A DNA stretch of 40,373 nt from Rhizobiaceae bacterium (GCA_027000565.1 JALTNS010000368.1:1-40373), one strand, 5' to 3'. Counted from the stretch's first letter, positions 18,470 to 27,376 are shown. The notes: generated by a model not told the origin, from the sequence alone. Made by a program: numbers and translations.

Positions 18470-18985
18470 TCAAACACGTCTCTTCCTGTCCCTTGGGTGT
18501 GAAGGGGATGGGCGGATATTTTTTGCAAGTTTTATCGACAATAATAGCTGCCGAAACTGTTCAAGCCCCTCAACCCCGACAATGTCTGAAATGTCGTTTT
18601 CAGCCTTGCGCAATGCTGCGATGCCACAATCCAGTAATTTGCGTCCGGCTTCTGTTACATTAACAATGCGGTTGCGTTTGTCGTTTGGATCGCGGGACCA
18701 GTCCAAAAAACCATGGTCAACAAAACCGGCAACTAGTTTGCTCATAGCCTGTTTGGAAATTCCTGCCTGCCTTGCCATGTCGGTCACTCTCGTGCCCTCC
18801 ATCTGCATGGTGCGCATCACGTGGGCATCGGCTGACTTGATCATTGGATAATCAGACTGGCGCAGATACATCATCGCCTGTTTGTCAAAGAAAAAATGGA
18901 CATCCTCGATCAATCGACCGAGATTGGTTTGCCGTATATGGTCAAAATCCTCATCAGCCAAAGCCGGTTGCTGTTTGTCATTCAT
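18470..18985 (-). CDS. MarR-family transcriptional regulator
   Basis: MRTMQMEGTRVTDMARQAGISKQAMSKLVAGFVDHGFLDWSRDPNDKRNRIVNVTEAGRKLL; ATG 18985 chosen, although the frame is open up to a TTG at 19108 abutting the DUF3703 stop. Confidence 0.87.
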   Translation of the reverse strand: MNDKQQPALADEDFDHIRQTNLGRLIEDVHFFFDKQAMMYLRQSDYPMIKSADAHVMRTMQMEGTRVTDMARQAGISKQAMSKLVAGFVDHGFLDWSRDPNDKRNRIVNVTEAGRKLLDCGIAALRKAENDISDIVGVEGLEQFRQLLLSIKLAKNIRPSPSHPRDRKRRV

Positions 18986-19108
18986 GTGTTTGCCCAGTTC
19001 CAATCGTCTGGCAGGTTGCCCGGATTTCACCAAACTCAACGCAACCGGCCTGTTCCCGCCGGGGCCAATTTTATCGAACAAGCTGCCCAAATGGAACCTG
19101 TTTCTCAA

Positions 19109-19456
19109 CTAGCGGTCATCATCAAGAAATTGGCGCAGATCTTCCGGAATTGGCATGGTTTTGCTCAGCTTGATATTAGCACCACCGGTGTTGCCCTTTG
19201 GGACCTTGCCAAGGGCCGAACCAATCATCCCCAATGGAATTCTGACAAGCTGTCCGCCAATTTCCCGCAAATCACCTGTTCTCAAGCCGACAATAAACAT
19301 CCAGATATGGGTCCGCACATGCGGCAAAACATAGAACTGGCCAAGCACGTGGGCGCGCTCAAAATGATGAAATGCCTTTGCATGATCACCCTTGAAAAAA
19401 CATGATTTGCCGACAGTCATTTCGGCATTGAATGCCTCTCTCAGTTTGCGGTTCAT
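19109..19456 (-). CDS. DUF3703-family protein
   Basis: MNRKLREAFNAEMTVGKSCFFKGDHAKAFHHFERAHVLGQFYVLPHVRTH...GNTGGANIKLSKTMPIPEDLRQFL; RBS AGGAGG before ATG 19456. Confidence 0.8.
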   Translation of the reverse strand: MNRKLREAFNAEMTVGKSCFFKGDHAKAFHHFERAHVLGQFYVLPHVRTHIWMFIVGLRTGDLREIGGQLVRIPLGMIGSALGKVPKGNTGGANIKLSKTMPIPEDLRQFLDDDR

Positions 19457-19575
19457 TGCACCCTCCTGGTGTAACAATTTCGACCAGCCGAACAGTCCTG
19501 CAGGCAACTATCGGGTATTACAGCAAACGGACCATCTCCGGCTGGTTCAATCATTCTCACCCAAATTTGTTTGAC

Positions 19576-19592
19576 AGTCAACATTGTTGACT
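19576..19592. promoter_or_regulatory. Candidate MarR operator, site 3
   Basis: AGTCAACA-T-TGTTGACT perfect 17-bp palindrome between divergent DUF3703-marR and cysK-like genes. Confidence 0.65.
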
Positions 19593-19618
19593 ATATAAAT
19601 ATTGTCAAGCAGAAATCG

Positions 19619-19646
19619 GTTGAGTTTCGGGTAAGACAAACTCAAC
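19619..19646. repeat. Inverted repeat upstream of the cysteine-synthase-like gene
   Basis: GTTGAGTTT-N10-AAACTCAAC, perfect 9-bp arms. Confidence 0.6.
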
Positions 19647-19673
19647 TGGCTTTCGCCACTAACTTTTTGTAAT

Positions 19674-19704
19674 CCATCTTTTCGTAAACCCATCTTTCGT
19701 AAAC
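19674..19704. repeat. Tandem direct repeat
   Basis: CCATCTTTTCGTAAAC (19674-19689) followed directly by CCATCTTTCGTAAAC (19690-19704). Confidence 0.8.
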
Positions 19705-19743
19705 ATTGTGGTCTGCAATCGTAGCCGCGCCAGGAGGATTTTC

Positions 19744-20727
19744 GTGAACAGTACTACACAACAAAACAAGGTTGAATTTGACAATCCAGGGCGAGGAAGG
19801 ATCTATGATTCTATCGTCGAAACCATTGGCAATACACCTCTTGTACGGGTGCCGGGTCTGACCGCTGATAATCGGCTTGTTGGCGACCTGGCGCTTAAAC
19901 TTGAATTTTTTAATCCGATATCCAGTGTCAAAGACCGCATTGGCGTGGGCATGATAATTGATCTGGAACAGTCAGGGAAAATTTCTCCCGGAGACACCCT
20001 GATTGAACCAACATCCGGCAATACTGGTATCGGCCTTGCATTTGTTGCCGCATCACGCGGCTATCGTCTGATATTGACTATGCCCGATTCGATGTCCGAG
20101 GAACGCTGTAAAATGCTCAAATATCTTGGTGCTGAACTTGTTCTGACGCCCAAAGAAGAAGGTGTGATCGGTTCAATCAGCAAGGCCAGGGAACTGCTGA
20201 CTGAAAATCCCGGCGCGGTTATGCCCAGCCAGTTTACCAACCCTTCCAATCCGGCAATCCATTCTAAAACCACAGCCGAAGAAATCTGGGCGGATACCGA
20301 AGGCGATGTTGAGGCCATCATTTGCGGCGTGGGTACAGGCGGCACCATTACGGGCATTGGCCAGGCGTTGAAACCGCGCAAGGACAGCCTCAAAATGATC
20401 GCCGTGGAACCTGAAAACAGCCGTGTACTTTCCGGCGGCAGCCACAGCCCGCATGCTATTCAGGGAATTGGCGCCGGTATCATTCCCGAGATTCTTGATC
20501 GTTCAATTATAGACGAGTTTATTCCGGTCAGTGATGATGAAGCCATCAATACGTCCCGGGCAGCGGCCCGTATTGACGGCATTCCAATGGGCATATCCTC
20601 AGGGGCGGCGGTTGCTGCCGGCATTCGGGTGGCCAAAAGACCTGAAATGGCCGGCAAACTGATTGTCGCGATCATACCAAGTTTTGCCGAGCGTTATTTG
20701 TCGACGGTTTTGTTCGATGGAATTTAA
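19744..20727 (+). CDS. cysK: Cysteine synthase A-like (O-acetylserine sulfhydrylase) PLP enzyme
   Basis: GTG 19744 with AGGAGG RBS; SSVKDRIGVGMI (PLP lysine), EPTSGNTGIGLAFVAASRGY, GVGTGGTITGIG, GISSGAAVAAG. Confidence 0.9.
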   Translation: MNSTTQQNKVEFDNPGRGRIYDSIVETIGNTPLVRVPGLTADNRLVGDLALKLEFFNPISSVKDRIGVGMIIDLEQSGKISPGDTLIEPTSGNTGIGLAFVAASRGYRLILTMPDSMSEERCKMLKYLGAELVLTPKEEGVIGSISKARELLTENPGAVMPSQFTNPSNPAIHSKTTAEEIWADTEGDVEAIICGVGTGGTITGIGQALKPRKDSLKMIAVEPENSRVLSGGSHSPHAIQGIGAGIIPEILDRSIIDEFIPVSDDEAINTSRAAARIDGIPMGISSGAAVAAGIRVAKRPEMAGKLIVAIIPSFAERYLSTVLFDGI

Positions 20728-20743
20728 GAACCGGCTGAGCCTG

Positions 20744-20761
20744 CTGACAGGGAGTTGTCAG
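20744..20761. repeat. Inverted repeat
   Basis: CTGACA-GGGAGT-TGTCAG. Confidence 0.55.
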
Positions 20762-20770
20762 TTGGTATGA

Positions 20771-20794
20771 GATAATTGGTGTTGGTCAATTATC
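20771..20794. promoter_or_regulatory. Inverted repeat just before the RBS of the Dabb-like gene
   Basis: GATAATTG-GTGTTGGT-CAATTATC, perfect 8-bp arms. Confidence 0.5.
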
Positions 20795-20811
20795 AAACAA
20801 GGAAAATATCC

Positions 20812-21117
20812 ATGACCAACCACATCATCGAAGTTGTAACCTTCAAACTGGTAGAAGGTATCAGCGACCAGGAATTTTTGAAAACTGTTCCGGCATCCAG
20901 CGAATTTGTCCGCCACTTGAAAGGTTTTGTTGCACGACGGCTTTCGAAGGCCGATGATGGCACCTGGCTCGAGCACATAGAATGGGAAAGCCTGGAAGAT
21001 GCCAATGCTGCTTCTGAAAAGTTTATGAAAGAAGAGAGCCTTAAACCCATGATGCAGGCAATTGACGGACCGGGGGCAAAAATGGGGCATAACCAGCTTC
21101 TGGTTTCAGTGGGATAA
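20812..21117 (+). CDS. Small alpha/beta-barrel (Dabb/ABM-like) protein
   Basis: IIEVVTFKLVEGISDQEFLKTVPASSEFVRHLKGFVARRLSKADDGTWLEHIEWESLEDANAA; ATG 20812 with AAGGAAAA RBS. Confidence 0.7.
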   Translation: MTNHIIEVVTFKLVEGISDQEFLKTVPASSEFVRHLKGFVARRLSKADDGTWLEHIEWESLEDANAASEKFMKEESLKPMMQAIDGPGAKMGHNQLLVSVG

Positions 21118-21118
21118 A

Positions 21119-21808
21119 TTGCGCAGAACAGACAGGCTTTTTGAAATTATGCAAATATTCCGCGGCGGTAAACTCTGCCGCGGAAGCGAGATCGCCGAGC
21201 AACTGGAGGTTTCGCTGCGCACTGTTTATCGCGACATCAATACGCTGGTGGCTTCCGGAGTGCCGATAGAAGGCGAACGCGGGGTCGGATATATATTGCG
21301 TGAGCCGATATTCCTGCCGCCAATGACCCTGACGTCCTCTGAACTGGAAGCTCTGCACCTGGGAATGGAAATTGTCCGGCAAACCGCCGGGCGCGACATT
21401 TCCGAGGCGGCCAACAGACTTTTGATAAAGATTGACGCTGTTCTGCCAAGCAATTCACAGGGGCGCGAACACCTCGGTGATTTGTCGATATTCATCCCGG
21501 GTTCCGGCCGCGAACTGCCCCATCTTGCACGGTTAAAATCGGCAATCACCACCCGGCAGGTAATCGAAATTGATTATCTGTCGCTTGCCAATAAATCAAC
21601 CAGCCGTTTCATACGGCCGTTGCAATGTGAGTATTGGGGTAACGTCTGGACCTGCACAGCATGGTGCGAATTACGCGATGGTTTTCGCGCATTTCGCATT
21701 GATCGGATTGAGCGGAGCAGCGAGTGCGGAAGAACATTTCAAACAGAGCCGGGTAAATCCTACGAGGACTACCTCGCGGCACTTGTTTTGTCCAAAAATA
21801 GAAACTAA
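21119..21808 (+). CDS. YafY/WYL-domain transcriptional regulator
   Basis: RRTDRLFEIMQIFRGGKLCRGSEIAEQLEVSLRTVYRDINTLVASGVPIEGERGVGY and C-terminal IEIDYLSLANKSTSRFIRPLQCEYWGNVWTCTAWCELRDGFRAFRIDRI; TTG start 21119. Confidence 0.88.
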   Translation: MRRTDRLFEIMQIFRGGKLCRGSEIAEQLEVSLRTVYRDINTLVASGVPIEGERGVGYILREPIFLPPMTLTSSELEALHLGMEIVRQTAGRDISEAANRLLIKIDAVLPSNSQGREHLGDLSIFIPGSGRELPHLARLKSAITTRQVIEIDYLSLANKSTSRFIRPLQCEYWGNVWTCTAWCELRDGFRAFRIDRIERSSECGRTFQTEPGKSYEDYLAALVLSKNRN

Positions 21809-22044
21809 ACAAACAGCCCTATCCTGCCGCACCTTGAATGTAATACAGTCAGTTTTACCTGCTAAAACAGTAATCCCACATAGTTTTCCCCCAGTGAGGC
21901 CGAGGCTTTTTCTGATGAAAACAGACAGTCCAGACCCCAGAGTATCCATCAAAAGCATGGTTCGCTCGCGTTATGTTTTGCTCATGGCCATTTCTCGCTG
22001 CGCCTGGATGGTCGGCGAAATCAATCCTTGAAAGGATAGCAACA

Positions 22045-23709
22045 ATGGCAAGTTCTAACAACGCGATCAAGGCTTCGGATCTTTTGGTCCGGGCGCTCGA
22101 AAACGAAGGGGTCGAGTATATCTTCGGAGTACCGGGCGAGGAAAATCTCGATTTTCTGGAATCCTTGCGAACTTCGACCATAAAACTGATCCTCACCCGC
22201 CATGAACAGGCCGCAGGTTTTATGGCCGCCACCTATGGCCGGATGACTGGCAAAGCCGGAGTGTGCCTTTCAACCCTTGGTCCAGGAGCAACCAATCTTG
22301 TAACTGCCGCCGCCTATGCGCAACTTGGTGCCATGCCGGTGTTGATGATTACCGGACAAAAGCCGATCAAGACCAGCAAGCAGGGACGCTTTCAGATTAT
22401 TGATGTTGTCGCCATGATGCGACCGATCACAAAATTTGCCCGGCAGATCGTCAATGGCAACACCATACCCAGCCTGGTGCGTGAAGCATTTCGTCTGGCT
22501 CAGGAAGAACGACCGGGCGCTGTTCACCTTGAATTACCTGAAGATATTGCGGCAGAGATCGTGCACAACAACCCGTTGTTTCCTGCCACATCGCCGATGC
22601 GACCCGAGTGCAATGATCTTGCCATGAATCAGGCGGTGGCGATGATCAGAAAGGCAAAACATCCCTTGCTGCTGGTTGGTGCCGGGGCAAACCGCAAACG
22701 CATCATCAATGCACTGGGAAATTTTGTCGACAAAACCGGCATCCCGTTTTTCAACACCCAAATGGGCAAGGGCGTGATTGGCGGGCATCACAAACTCTAT
22801 ATTGGTACCGCAGCACTGTCAGACGGCGACTACCTGCACAACGCGATTGACCATGCTGATCTGGTGATCAATGCGGGCCATGATGTGGTCGAAAAACCGC
22901 CATTTTTTATGGAACACGGTGGCAAACAGGTTATCCATGTCAATTTTAGTTCCGCGGTGGTGGATGAGGTTTATTTTCCGCAGCTGGAGCTTGTCGGCGA
23001 TATTGCTGCAAGTTTCGACAGGCTGACAAAAAAGCTCGAGCCAGTGACAGGGCACGACTTTAGCTATTTCATGCGGGTGCGGGAAAAAGTCATGGAGCAT
23101 ATTTCGGAAGGCTCTGACGATCCAAGATACCCCATGATCCCACAGCGAATTGTTGCCGATGTGCGCACTGTCATGCCGGAGGATGGCATCATTGCGCTTG
23201 ACAACGGCATCTACAAAATCTGGTTTGCCCGCAATTATCTGACCACTCAGCCTAACACCGTACTGCTTGATAATGCGCTTGCGACCATGGGAGCAGGCCT
23301 GCCCTCGGCGATGATGGTGGCGCTGCTTTACCCGGACAAAAACGTGATGGCGATTTGCGGTGATGGCGGTTTTATGATGAATTCACAAGAGCTTGAAACC
23401 GCCGTACGGCTTAACCTTAATCTGGTGGTTCTGATTTTGCGCGATGATTCCTATGGCATGATCCGCTGGAAGCAGGCTGCTTTGGGACTGACCGACTGGG
23501 GGCTCGAATATGGCAACCCGGACTTCGTGCAATATGCCAGTTCCTATGGCGCCCATGGACACCGGGTGGGTTCCACCGAAGAATTTGTGCCCTTGCTGAA
23601 AAGGTGTTTTTCAAAAGGCGGAGTGCACGTCGTCGAAGCACCGGTTGACTACAGCGAGAACAAACGAGTCCTGATCGACGAGCTCTCAAAGAGCGCTTGT
23701 GTGGTGTGA
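22045..23709 (+). CDS. Acetolactate synthase-like ThDP-dependent enzyme, large subunit
   Basis: VEYIFGVPGEENLDFLESL, LTRHEQAAGFMAATYGRMTGKAGVCLSTLGPGATNL, ThDP motif GDGGFMMNSQELETAVRLNLNLVVLILRDDSYGMIRWKQ. Confidence 0.92.
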   Translation: MASSNNAIKASDLLVRALENEGVEYIFGVPGEENLDFLESLRTSTIKLILTRHEQAAGFMAATYGRMTGKAGVCLSTLGPGATNLVTAAAYAQLGAMPVLMITGQKPIKTSKQGRFQIIDVVAMMRPITKFARQIVNGNTIPSLVREAFRLAQEERPGAVHLELPEDIAAEIVHNNPLFPATSPMRPECNDLAMNQAVAMIRKAKHPLLLVGAGANRKRIINALGNFVDKTGIPFFNTQMGKGVIGGHHKLYIGTAALSDGDYLHNAIDHADLVINAGHDVVEKPPFFMEHGGKQVIHVNFSSAVVDEVYFPQLELVGDIAASFDRLTKKLEPVTGHDFSYFMRVREKVMEHISEGSDDPRYPMIPQRIVADVRTVMPEDGIIALDNGIYKIWFARNYLTTQPNTVLLDNALATMGAGLPSAMMVALLYPDKNVMAICGDGGFMMNSQELETAVRLNLNLVVLILRDDSYGMIRWKQAALGLTDWGLEYGNPDFVQYASSYGAHGHRVGSTEEFVPLLKRCFSKGGVHVVEAPVDYSENKRVLIDELSKSACVV

Positions 23710-23869
23710 TCATCTGAGATTCACAAGAGATGAATTTCGGCTGCCGGGTCTGGTTTATACCGTTGTTGGGGTAGTCGCTAAACACCTCCAAAAAACCGAC
23801 TGAATTAAATAAGTAGTAATGCCACCGTGGTATATATTCATTCAACAATGACTATTTTAAAGTGATTCT

Positions 23870-24712
23870 ATGATTGCTCAATCTGGCTTTGCACCTAAAT
23901 TTTCGAACTTCCTATGGCCGTCCGAAAACACTGACGGGAGTTATAATTCAGGCAAGTTAAACCGTCTGGCGATTATGACGGCCATGTTGTCTGTGTTTTT
24001 TGAAAAAGCCGGAAGGCTTGCAAAATATAACGTCGAATATGGATATGAGCCAATTTTTCTGACCGCGGGAATGCTGTTGGCGCTGCCTTTTGTTCTTGTC
24101 GAAAAATACAGCCGTTGGGCGATACTGGCTTTTGTTCTGCTTTTGCTGCCTTCAATTTCCGCCGACTGGGTGACCTATGCCAATCACAGCTGGCTGGCGG
24201 TTTGGACAATTCCTGTTTCACTGCTGTTTGTGAAGTATTGGGATGACCCGCTTTTTGCCGATTACCTGAGAATAACCCTTGGCGTGGTTATGCTTGCGGC
24301 GTTTGCCCAAAAGGTTCTGGCCGGCACATACTGGGATGGAAGTTACATTGCCTATTTAAGCCACTATGGTAGCACAACCGAACGGTTGTTTGGATTTTTG
24401 TGTTCGGATACTACACTTCAGCAACCTTGTGGTTGGCATCGATTTATCGGTATTTTTCTTCTTGTTTGGCAATTTGCAGTTGGTGTCCTGTTGCTCGTAG
24501 GCATACGTTCGCTGTTGTTTTTGTCAGTGGAAATTGGTTTTTTGCTCGGCGCCGGTTTATTTGCTGATGAAATGAATTTTCAGGTATTGAACATCGCACT
24601 TTTATGCATCGCATTCAGAGTTGGGATGTCATATCGACTATTTGCTGCATGCGTGGTTTTGTTATTGGTTGATATGCACGGGATCGGGGAGTTTATCGAT
24701 TATGCCATTTAA
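23870..24712 (+). CDS. Polytopic membrane protein, unknown function (possibly HTTM-like)
   Basis: Multiple hydrophobic segments; conserved partner of downstream DCC gene by overlap; no clear family recognised. Confidence 0.7.
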   Translation: MIAQSGFAPKFSNFLWPSENTDGSYNSGKLNRLAIMTAMLSVFFEKAGRLAKYNVEYGYEPIFLTAGMLLALPFVLVEKYSRWAILAFVLLLLPSISADWVTYANHSWLAVWTIPVSLLFVKYWDDPLFADYLRITLGVVMLAAFAQKVLAGTYWDGSYIAYLSHYGSTTERLFGFLCSDTTLQQPCGWHRFIGIFLLVWQFAVGVLLLVGIRSLLFLSVEIGFLLGAGLFADEMNFQVLNIALLCIAFRVGMSYRLFAACVVLLLVDMHGIGEFIDYAI

Positions 24713-25220
24713 TTTATCTCTGGCAAAACTCAAGAATTTATCCGGCCTGCATTATGTCATTATTGGGCTGTTGACGGTGCACGTGTCGTGGATCGTATTC
24801 CATATGAATCTGGTAAGTAAGGATCTTATCAACCCCTGGAAGCTTGGCGGATATGGTATGTATACTAAACCGAACAACAAAGCCCGGCTGCGGGTTTATG
24901 ACATTCGGGATAAAACCAAAAGACTTTCCAAAAAAACCTATGCCAGCAAAAACTTTCGTGATGAAAATTTGCGCTACATTTTCCGGTGCCGGAAAATTAC
25001 TGAAGAAGCTTTTTTGATATTCTTGCGCGACAACCCGCATTTGGCAAATGTCGACCTGCGATTTTTGATCCGGGAACGCAAATTTACACGCAGTCCAGTC
25101 GCGGTTAAATGGGTGCCGCATTCGGTGGCGGAAATCAAATGGCAACAGTCTGACAAGTTGACCTATAGCGGCTCAGTCTGCGGCGAAGAATATTCCGGCG
25201 AGATCGAATACAGGCCATGA
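24702..25220 (+). CDS. Single-TM protein, unknown function
   Basis: ATG 24702 overlaps the previous stop; N-terminal TM (LHYVIIGLLTVHVSWIVFHMNLV), then basic soluble domain; overlaps the next gene by 4 nt. Confidence 0.7.
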   Translation: MPFNLSLAKLKNLSGLHYVIIGLLTVHVSWIVFHMNLVSKDLINPWKLGGYGMYTKPNNKARLRVYDIRDKTKRLSKKTYASKNFRDENLRYIFRCRKITEEAFLIFLRDNPHLANVDLRFLIRERKFTRSPVAVKWVPHSVAEIKWQQSDKLTYSGSVCGEEYSGEIEYRP

Positions 25221-25612
25221 AGCCGTCTGAGGTAATTCTCGTATATGACCACGATTGCCCGGTTTGTCACAACTACTGCCGAGTTCTCGCCATAAGAGAA
25301 GCGGCCGGTAATCTGACCATTTTGAACGCCCGCAACAATCCACCAATTATGGATGAAATCAACGCACTGGGGATCGATATGGATGAAGGCTTTGTCTTAA
25401 AAATTGGCGATCAATTTTATCACGGAGCTGACGCCATTCACACACTGGCATTGTTGAGCACAAAAACCGGTATATTTAACCGCCTCAACTATTATATGTT
25501 CAAATCCAAATTGCTGTCCCGATTGTTATATCCGGGACTCAAAACCGGCAGAAGAATATTGCTTATTTTACTCGGCAAATCAAAACTGAATAATTTGAAC
25601 AATACCGGCTGA
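25217..25612 (+). CDS. DCC-family (DUF393) thiol-disulfide oxidoreductase-like protein
   Basis: VILVYDHDCPVCHNYCRVLAIREAAGNLTILNARNN...HGADAIHTLALLS. Confidence 0.85.
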   Translation: MKPSEVILVYDHDCPVCHNYCRVLAIREAAGNLTILNARNNPPIMDEINALGIDMDEGFVLKIGDQFYHGADAIHTLALLSTKTGIFNRLNYYMFKSKLLSRLLYPGLKTGRRILLILLGKSKLNNLNNTG

Positions 25613-25720
25613 TGATCAATTGCCCTCATGTTTTATTAGATAGGTATGTTGTCATCAAAGTCTGTGGACAAATAATTTACAACATTAACGAGACCCAATT
25701 TCAACCACGCCTTTGACTTT

Positions 25721-26857
25721 ATGGAACCGTTCAAGAATATATTTTCCCCGCAATTGGTGGCTTGCATCGGCGAACATCTGGACAGGCACATGCCGACGTT
25801 TGATCGCGTCGGATTTGAAAAACCGATCCTTGAAAATCTGCACAGTCTTGAACTGAAAGCCCGCATCCAGCTGATTGCGGATCAACTGCACCGGGCCTTG
25901 CCGAATGATGAAAAAGTCCGGGCCGATGTTCTAAACGCAATATTGCACCCTGATGAACTGGATCACGCCAATCAACCAAGCGACGAGCATGGCATTTGCG
26001 GCTGGGGAATTCAGCCTCTGGTCACGGTGGTTGGCCAGCACGGGATTAATGATTTCGAGCGATCGATGGATTTGTTAAAACAGATGACCAAACGGGCTAC
26101 TTCCGAATTTGGCATTCGATATTTTTTACTGGCTGATCAAACCCGCGCCTTAAAAATCATGCAAGACTGGATCGATGACCCCAACCGCCATGTGCGACGG
26201 CTGGTATCAGAAGGCACCCGGCCGCGACTGCCCTGGGCAATGCAGTTGCCCCAATTGATGGCAGACCCGTCGCCGATGTTGCCATACCTTGCGGCACTGC
26301 GCGATGACGACGAAGAGTATGTTCGCCGCTCGGTGGCAAATCACCTCAATGATATTGCCAAGGATCATCCGGACATGGTCGCTGATCTTGCCAATGACTG
26401 GATGAAGGATGCCGGTAAAAACCGCGAGAAGCTGGTGCGTCATGCCTGCCGTTCGTTGATCAAACAGGGCCACTCCCGGGCGCTTGAGGCTTTTGGCATC
26501 GGTCCGCCGGTAATTGAGCTTACACAGCTGGTTGTTGCCACGCTGCAAGTTCAGTTTGGGGACAAACTGGAATTTTCTGCAACCTTGAAATCGATAGGCA
26601 ACAAACCGCAACGGCTGGTAATTGACTATCTGGTACATTTCAAAAAGGCCAATGGCAAGCGCGCAGCAAAAGTTTTCAAGTGGAGCAAACTAACCCTTGG
26701 TCCGGGCGAAATTCGATCAATTACCCGCGCCCATCCTATCCGCCCGATCACCACGCGGCGTTATTATGCGGGCCTGCAAGGATTATCGCTACGGATCAAT
26801 GGCGAAGACATTGGCGAGGCCGAATTTGAACTGATTATGCCGGGTGATGCGGATTAG
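25721..26857 (+). CDS. DNA alkylation repair protein, AlkC/AlkD-like HEAT-repeat family with C-terminal beta domain
   Basis: MEPFKNIFSPQLVACIGEHL, FLLADQTRALKIMQDWIDDPNRHVRRLVSEGTRPRLPWAMQLPQLMADPSPMLPYLAALRDDDEEYVRRSVANHLNDIAKDHP. Confidence 0.85.
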   Translation: MEPFKNIFSPQLVACIGEHLDRHMPTFDRVGFEKPILENLHSLELKARIQLIADQLHRALPNDEKVRADVLNAILHPDELDHANQPSDEHGICGWGIQPLVTVVGQHGINDFERSMDLLKQMTKRATSEFGIRYFLLADQTRALKIMQDWIDDPNRHVRRLVSEGTRPRLPWAMQLPQLMADPSPMLPYLAALRDDDEEYVRRSVANHLNDIAKDHPDMVADLANDWMKDAGKNREKLVRHACRSLIKQGHSRALEAFGIGPPVIELTQLVVATLQVQFGDKLEFSATLKSIGNKPQRLVIDYLVHFKKANGKRAAKVFKWSKLTLGPGEIRSITRAHPIRPITTRRYYAGLQGLSLRINGEDIGEAEFELIMPGDAD

Positions 26858-26892
26858 ACTTGAAGAAAGTTTGAGCCGGTATTGCAAGCCAA

Positions 26893-26919
26893 TTCGGTGG
26901 CAGAAATCCCGCCACCGAA
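26893..26919 (+). terminator. Hairpin, probable terminator of the alkC-like gene
   Basis: TTCGGTGGC-AGAAATCCC-GCCACCGAA (9-bp arms) followed by GGTCTGTTTGTTGTATT, between convergent genes. Confidence 0.6.
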
Positions 26920-26944
26920 GGTCTGTTTGTTGTATTGGCAGCAA

Positions 26945-27376
26945 TCAGTCTTTCACCACTGCAGTGCGCAGATTGCCAAGATGCCTGTCCCATCCTGCAT
27001 CCAGCGCGGTAATCAGACCCATTGCCATTTCTCCCATGGCTTCGCCAAGGCCGCGATGTTCCATTGACAATTTGGTGCCGCCTTCAACCTCCTCCAGGGT
27101 CCAGACAACAGTCGAAATTTTATCGCCCATCGGTTTGATGGTAAATGTATAAACAAGCCTTGATGGCATATCCATCTCCAGCACATTTCCCCAGCACATC
27201 GTGTTTACGGTGCCGTCATCTTCGCTTTGAACCAGCGCGTAATCCTCGCCTTTCGACAAATCGCTTTCGGCTGGATAAAACCACAGGCCAAGTTTGTCCT
27301 TGTCAGTAAGAAATTCCCATACGGTTTCTCGCGAAACAGCAAAAAATACAGATTTATTGATGGTTGTTTGGGTCAT
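26945..27376 (-). CDS. SRPBCC / AHSA1-like protein
   Basis: INKSVFFAVSRETVWEFLTDKDKLGLWFYPAESDLSKGEDY... Confidence 0.82.
   Translation of the reverse strand: MTQTTINKSVFFAVSRETVWEFLTDKDKLGLWFYPAESDLSKGEDYALVQSEDDGTVNTMCWGNVLEMDMPSRLVYTFTIKPMGDKISTVVWTLEEVEGGTKLSMEHRGLGEAMGEMAMGLITALDAGWDRHLGNLRTAVVKD

Noticed and set aside
19674-19704. CRISPR-like or mobile-element repeat
   Set aside because: Only two direct copies without spacers; no cas, transposase or integrase genes seen anywhere in the window
23417-23848. 143-aa minus-strand ORF overlapping the end of the ThDP enzyme gene
   Set aside because: Shadow ORF; compositionally odd Arg/Ser-rich translation
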